A stretch of 64,000 nt of DNA from Silvimonas amylolytica. GTDB taxonomy: Bacteria > Pseudomonadota > Gammaproteobacteria > Burkholderiales > Chitinibacteraceae. This document shows, piece after piece, positions 62,331-64,000 of this stretch. A program made the translations under genes and the position numbers. Each line of letters opens with the position of its first letter. The first letter of the stretch is position 1. Where the stretch lies: positions 1 to 64,000 of the forward strand of contig NZ_BMLY01000001.1 of the NCBI RefSeq assembly GCF_014645555.1, read 5' to 3'. The notes below the pieces were generated by a model that was not told the origin of the DNA, made no database searches, and was given only the letters and a program-made list of their open reading frames with translations.

Positions 62331-63364
62331 ATCGACTCAAAGTCGCACTGGTAGGCTACGGCTACGCTGGTAAAACCTTTCACGCCCCGCTGATCGTCGC
62401 ATCACCCGATCTGCTGCTGGCCACCGTGGTGTCCAGTGATGCGGGCAAAGTGCATGCAGATTACCCGGACGTACGCGTGGTGGCGCATGCCAAAGAGGCG
62501 CTTGCCGATCCGCAGATCGATCTGGTGGTGATTGCCGCACCGAATGATCAGCATTTTCCGCTGGCACAGGCAGCATTGGCCGCTGGCAAGCATGTGGTGG
62601 TAGATAAACCCTTCACCACGACACTGGCTGAGGCGCGCAGCCTGATTGCGCAGGCCAAAGAAGTTGGCAAGGTGCTGTCGGTGTTCCAGAACCGCCGTTG
62701 GGATGCTGACTTTTTGACCGTCAAGAAACTGCTGGCTGATGATGATCTGGGTCGTGTGGTGCATTTTGAGTCGCACTTTGACCGGTTCCGTCCGGTGGTA
62801 CGTCAGCGCTGGCGCGAAGCCGCAGGTCTGGGCAACGGCTTGTGGTTTGACCTTGGTCCGCACCTGGTGGATCAGGCCTTGCAGCTGTTCGGTCACCCGG
62901 AAGCTGTCTACGCCGATATGGCCATCATGCGTGATGAAGCAGTGGCAACAGATTACTTCCACGTTATCCTGCGCTATGAAGGTTTGCGCGTCATTTTGCA
63001 TGGCAGCACACTGGTGGCGGGCGGCCCGCGCTTTGTCATTCACGGTGATAAACGCAGTTTTATCAAGCAAGGGCTCGACACCCAGGAAGGCCAACTCAAA
63101 GCCGGCGGCAAGCCGGGCGATGCTGACTGGGGTAAAGATTCGCTGGATGGCGTGCTGATCACCAGCGTGAATGATGTAGAAGAAAACGAAGCTGTAGTGA
63201 CTCGTGTGGGTGACTATCGGGCGTATTACAACGGCGTGGCTGCGGCAATTTCCGGTAATGAGCCTAACCCGGTTTCGGGTGAAGAAGCGTTGGCGGTCAT
63301 GGCGGTGATTGAACTGGCACACACCAGTGCCAGCATGCAGCGCGAACTGCCGTTTGCAGTTTGA
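62327..63364 (+). CDS. Gfo/Idh/MocA-family oxidoreductase, YdgJ-like
   Basis: A 345-residue NAD(P)-dependent dehydrogenase. The nucleotide motif is VGYGYAGKTFHAPLI, with EKP-type DKPFTTTLAEA and catalytic region FESHFDRFRPVVRQRWREAAGLGNGLWFDLGPHLVDQAL. The sequence matches E. coli YdgJ closely across its length. It acts on an unknown sugar-like substrate. CGGAGA lies before the ATG at 62327, which overlaps the DeoR stop. With the regulator and the UPF0303 gene it forms a three-gene unit. Confidence 0.92.
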   Translation: MNRLKVALVGYGYAGKTFHAPLIVASPDLLLATVVSSDAGKVHADYPDVRVVAHAKEALADPQIDLVVIAAPNDQHFPLAQAALAAGKHVVVDKPFTTTLAEARSLIAQAKEVGKVLSVFQNRRWDADFLTVKKLLADDDLGRVVHFESHFDRFRPVVRQRWREAAGLGNGLWFDLGPHLVDQALQLFGHPEAVYADMAIMRDEAVATDYFHVILRYEGLRVILHGSTLVAGGPRFVIHGDKRSFIKQGLDTQEGQLKAGGKPGDADWGKDSLDGVLITSVNDVEENEAVVTRVGDYRAYYNGVAAAISGNEPNPVSGEEALAVMAVIELAHTSASMQRELPFAV

Positions 63365-63397
63365 CCTGGCTTGTTATTGATTCCAGAGGGGAAGTGC

Positions 63398-63892
63398 ATG
63401 ACCGATTTTGCAAAGGACCTGGCCACCATCACGCGCCAGGAAGAATTGCTGCAATTTGATCGTTTTGATGCGGATGAAGCCTGGAAGTTGGGCTGCCGCT
63501 TGCGCGACATGGCGGTAGCACGCAAGGCGCCCATCACTATTGAAATCACGCTAAGTGGTCAGCGTCTGTTTTACGCATCCATGCCCGGCACGACACCGGT
63601 GAATGATGATTGGGTACGTCGCAAGCGCAATGTGGTGGAGTTATATCACCGCAGCACGTATTTCATTGGTCAGGGCAACCGCCAGCAAGGCATTTCCCTC
63701 AGCGAAAAAATTGGCGTGTCGCTTGCCGATTACGCCACCAATGGTGGCGCGTTTCCGTTGCTGATCAAGGGGGCGGGATGCGTCGGCAGTATCATCGTTT
63801 CTGGCCTGGCGCAGCGTGATGACCACGGTTTTGTGGTGGAAGCGCTGGCGGCACATCTGGGCGTGCCGCTGGATGGCTTGATGCTGGATTGA
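63398..63892 (+). CDS. UPF0303 (HbpS/DUF336-like) protein
   Basis: A 164-residue protein with the UPF0303 pattern: RKAPITIEITLSGQRLFYASMPGTTPVNDDWVRRKRNVVELYHRSTYFIG and NGGAFPLLIKGAGCVGSIIVSGL. The fold is shared with the haem-binding HbpS family, and the role here is unknown. AGAGGGGAAG lies before the ATG at 63398. It follows the YdgJ-like gene by 33 bp in the same direction and ends the operon at a terminator. Confidence 0.85.
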   Translation: MTDFAKDLATITRQEELLQFDRFDADEAWKLGCRLRDMAVARKAPITIEITLSGQRLFYASMPGTTPVNDDWVRRKRNVVELYHRSTYFIGQGNRQQGISLSEKIGVSLADYATNGGAFPLLIKGAGCVGSIIVSGLAQRDDHGFVVEALAAHLGVPLDGLMLD

Positions 63893-63912
63893 GGTGGTTG
63901 GCAGTGGATTAA

Positions 63913-63936
63913 AAAAGCCCGCAGATGCGGGCTTTT
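63913..63936. terminator. Terminator after the UPF0303 gene
   Basis: AAAAAGCCCGCA and TGCGGGCTTTT form a strong stem with A/T runs on both sides, likely bidirectional. A minus-strand frame ending at 63952 may be the 3' end of a gene cut by the window, but it is too short to support. Confidence 0.8.
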
Positions 63937-64000
63937 GTTTTACCTGGGTAGTCAGGCATTGAGGTTGTGCGCGCAGGGAGCGCCAGGCTCGCAGGGTGGC

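Noticed and set aside
63940-64000. Possible 3' end of a minus-strand gene stopping at 63952
   Set aside because: Only about 16 codons are inside the window and nothing identifies the product, so it is not annotated as a gene.

Overview
The window reads as chromosomal DNA of a betaproteobacterium. Support comes from the trpE-G-D-C order, a Gram-negative trimeric-type porin, PHA-granule proteins (a phasin and a PhaM-like protein), a 1151-residue DnaE, a MaeB-type malic enzyme, divergent fnr/hemN and the suhB/trmJ pair. A Neisseriales/Chromobacteriaceae-like host is my inference from the overall gene style, not something proven here. No rRNA, tRNA or CRISPR array was seen.

Layout. 0.2-5 kb holds one giant minus-strand gene: a SesB/lipase-like alpha/beta hydrolase fused to a P-loop STAND-type NTPase and a long helical C-terminus, a plausible NLR-like anti-phage or conflict protein. 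5.3-11 kb is accessory metabolism: a MocR regulator, a VOC protein, a glutathione transferase, a LysR regulator, an AT-rich orphan gene and a secreted hydrolase. 11.2-15.4 kb is a compact operon for a divergent cbb3-like terminal oxidase: a CcoN-like subunit with all metal ligands and the cross-link Tyr, a CcoO-like and a second monohaem cytochrome c, a Sco copper chaperone and a membrane protein. 15.5-22.9 kb has two SDRs, a LuxR-type regulator, three tandem AraC-type paralogues, a DUF2892 protein and a second secreted hydrolase. 23-26.7 kb has poxB, a hexameric tyrosine-coordinated haem protein and a porin preceded by a good Pho box.

27.4-31.4 kb is the trp operon. Just upstream of trpE I find a 17-codon leader peptide with three Trp codons. 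Part of its coding sequence is complementary to the trpE ribosome binding site, which suggests translational attenuation. 31.6-41.1 kb is mostly housekeeping: mltA, phaM-like, maeB, dnaE, yjfB-like and a phasin. 41.1-44.3 kb is the anaerobic pair fnr/hemN with a perfect FNR box between them, followed by a TauE/SafE-like membrane protein. 44.3-46.3 kb is a three-gene signalling operon (CheY-like, CheC-like, PAS-GGDEF). 46.7-51.6 kb is the prkA-yeaH-spoVR stress operon.

51.8-64 kb is mixed housekeeping: a PQQ-type sugar dehydrogenase, a methyltransferase, sufE/sufS-type sulfur transfer, nudB, a ybhP/clsB pair, trmJ, suhB, a DUF3293 protein, a DeoR-family regulator, a YdgJ-like oxidoreductase and a UPF0303 protein.

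The two most interesting signals are the trp leader/SD-sequestering arrangement (31334-31437) and the hydrolase-STAND gene (192-4991).
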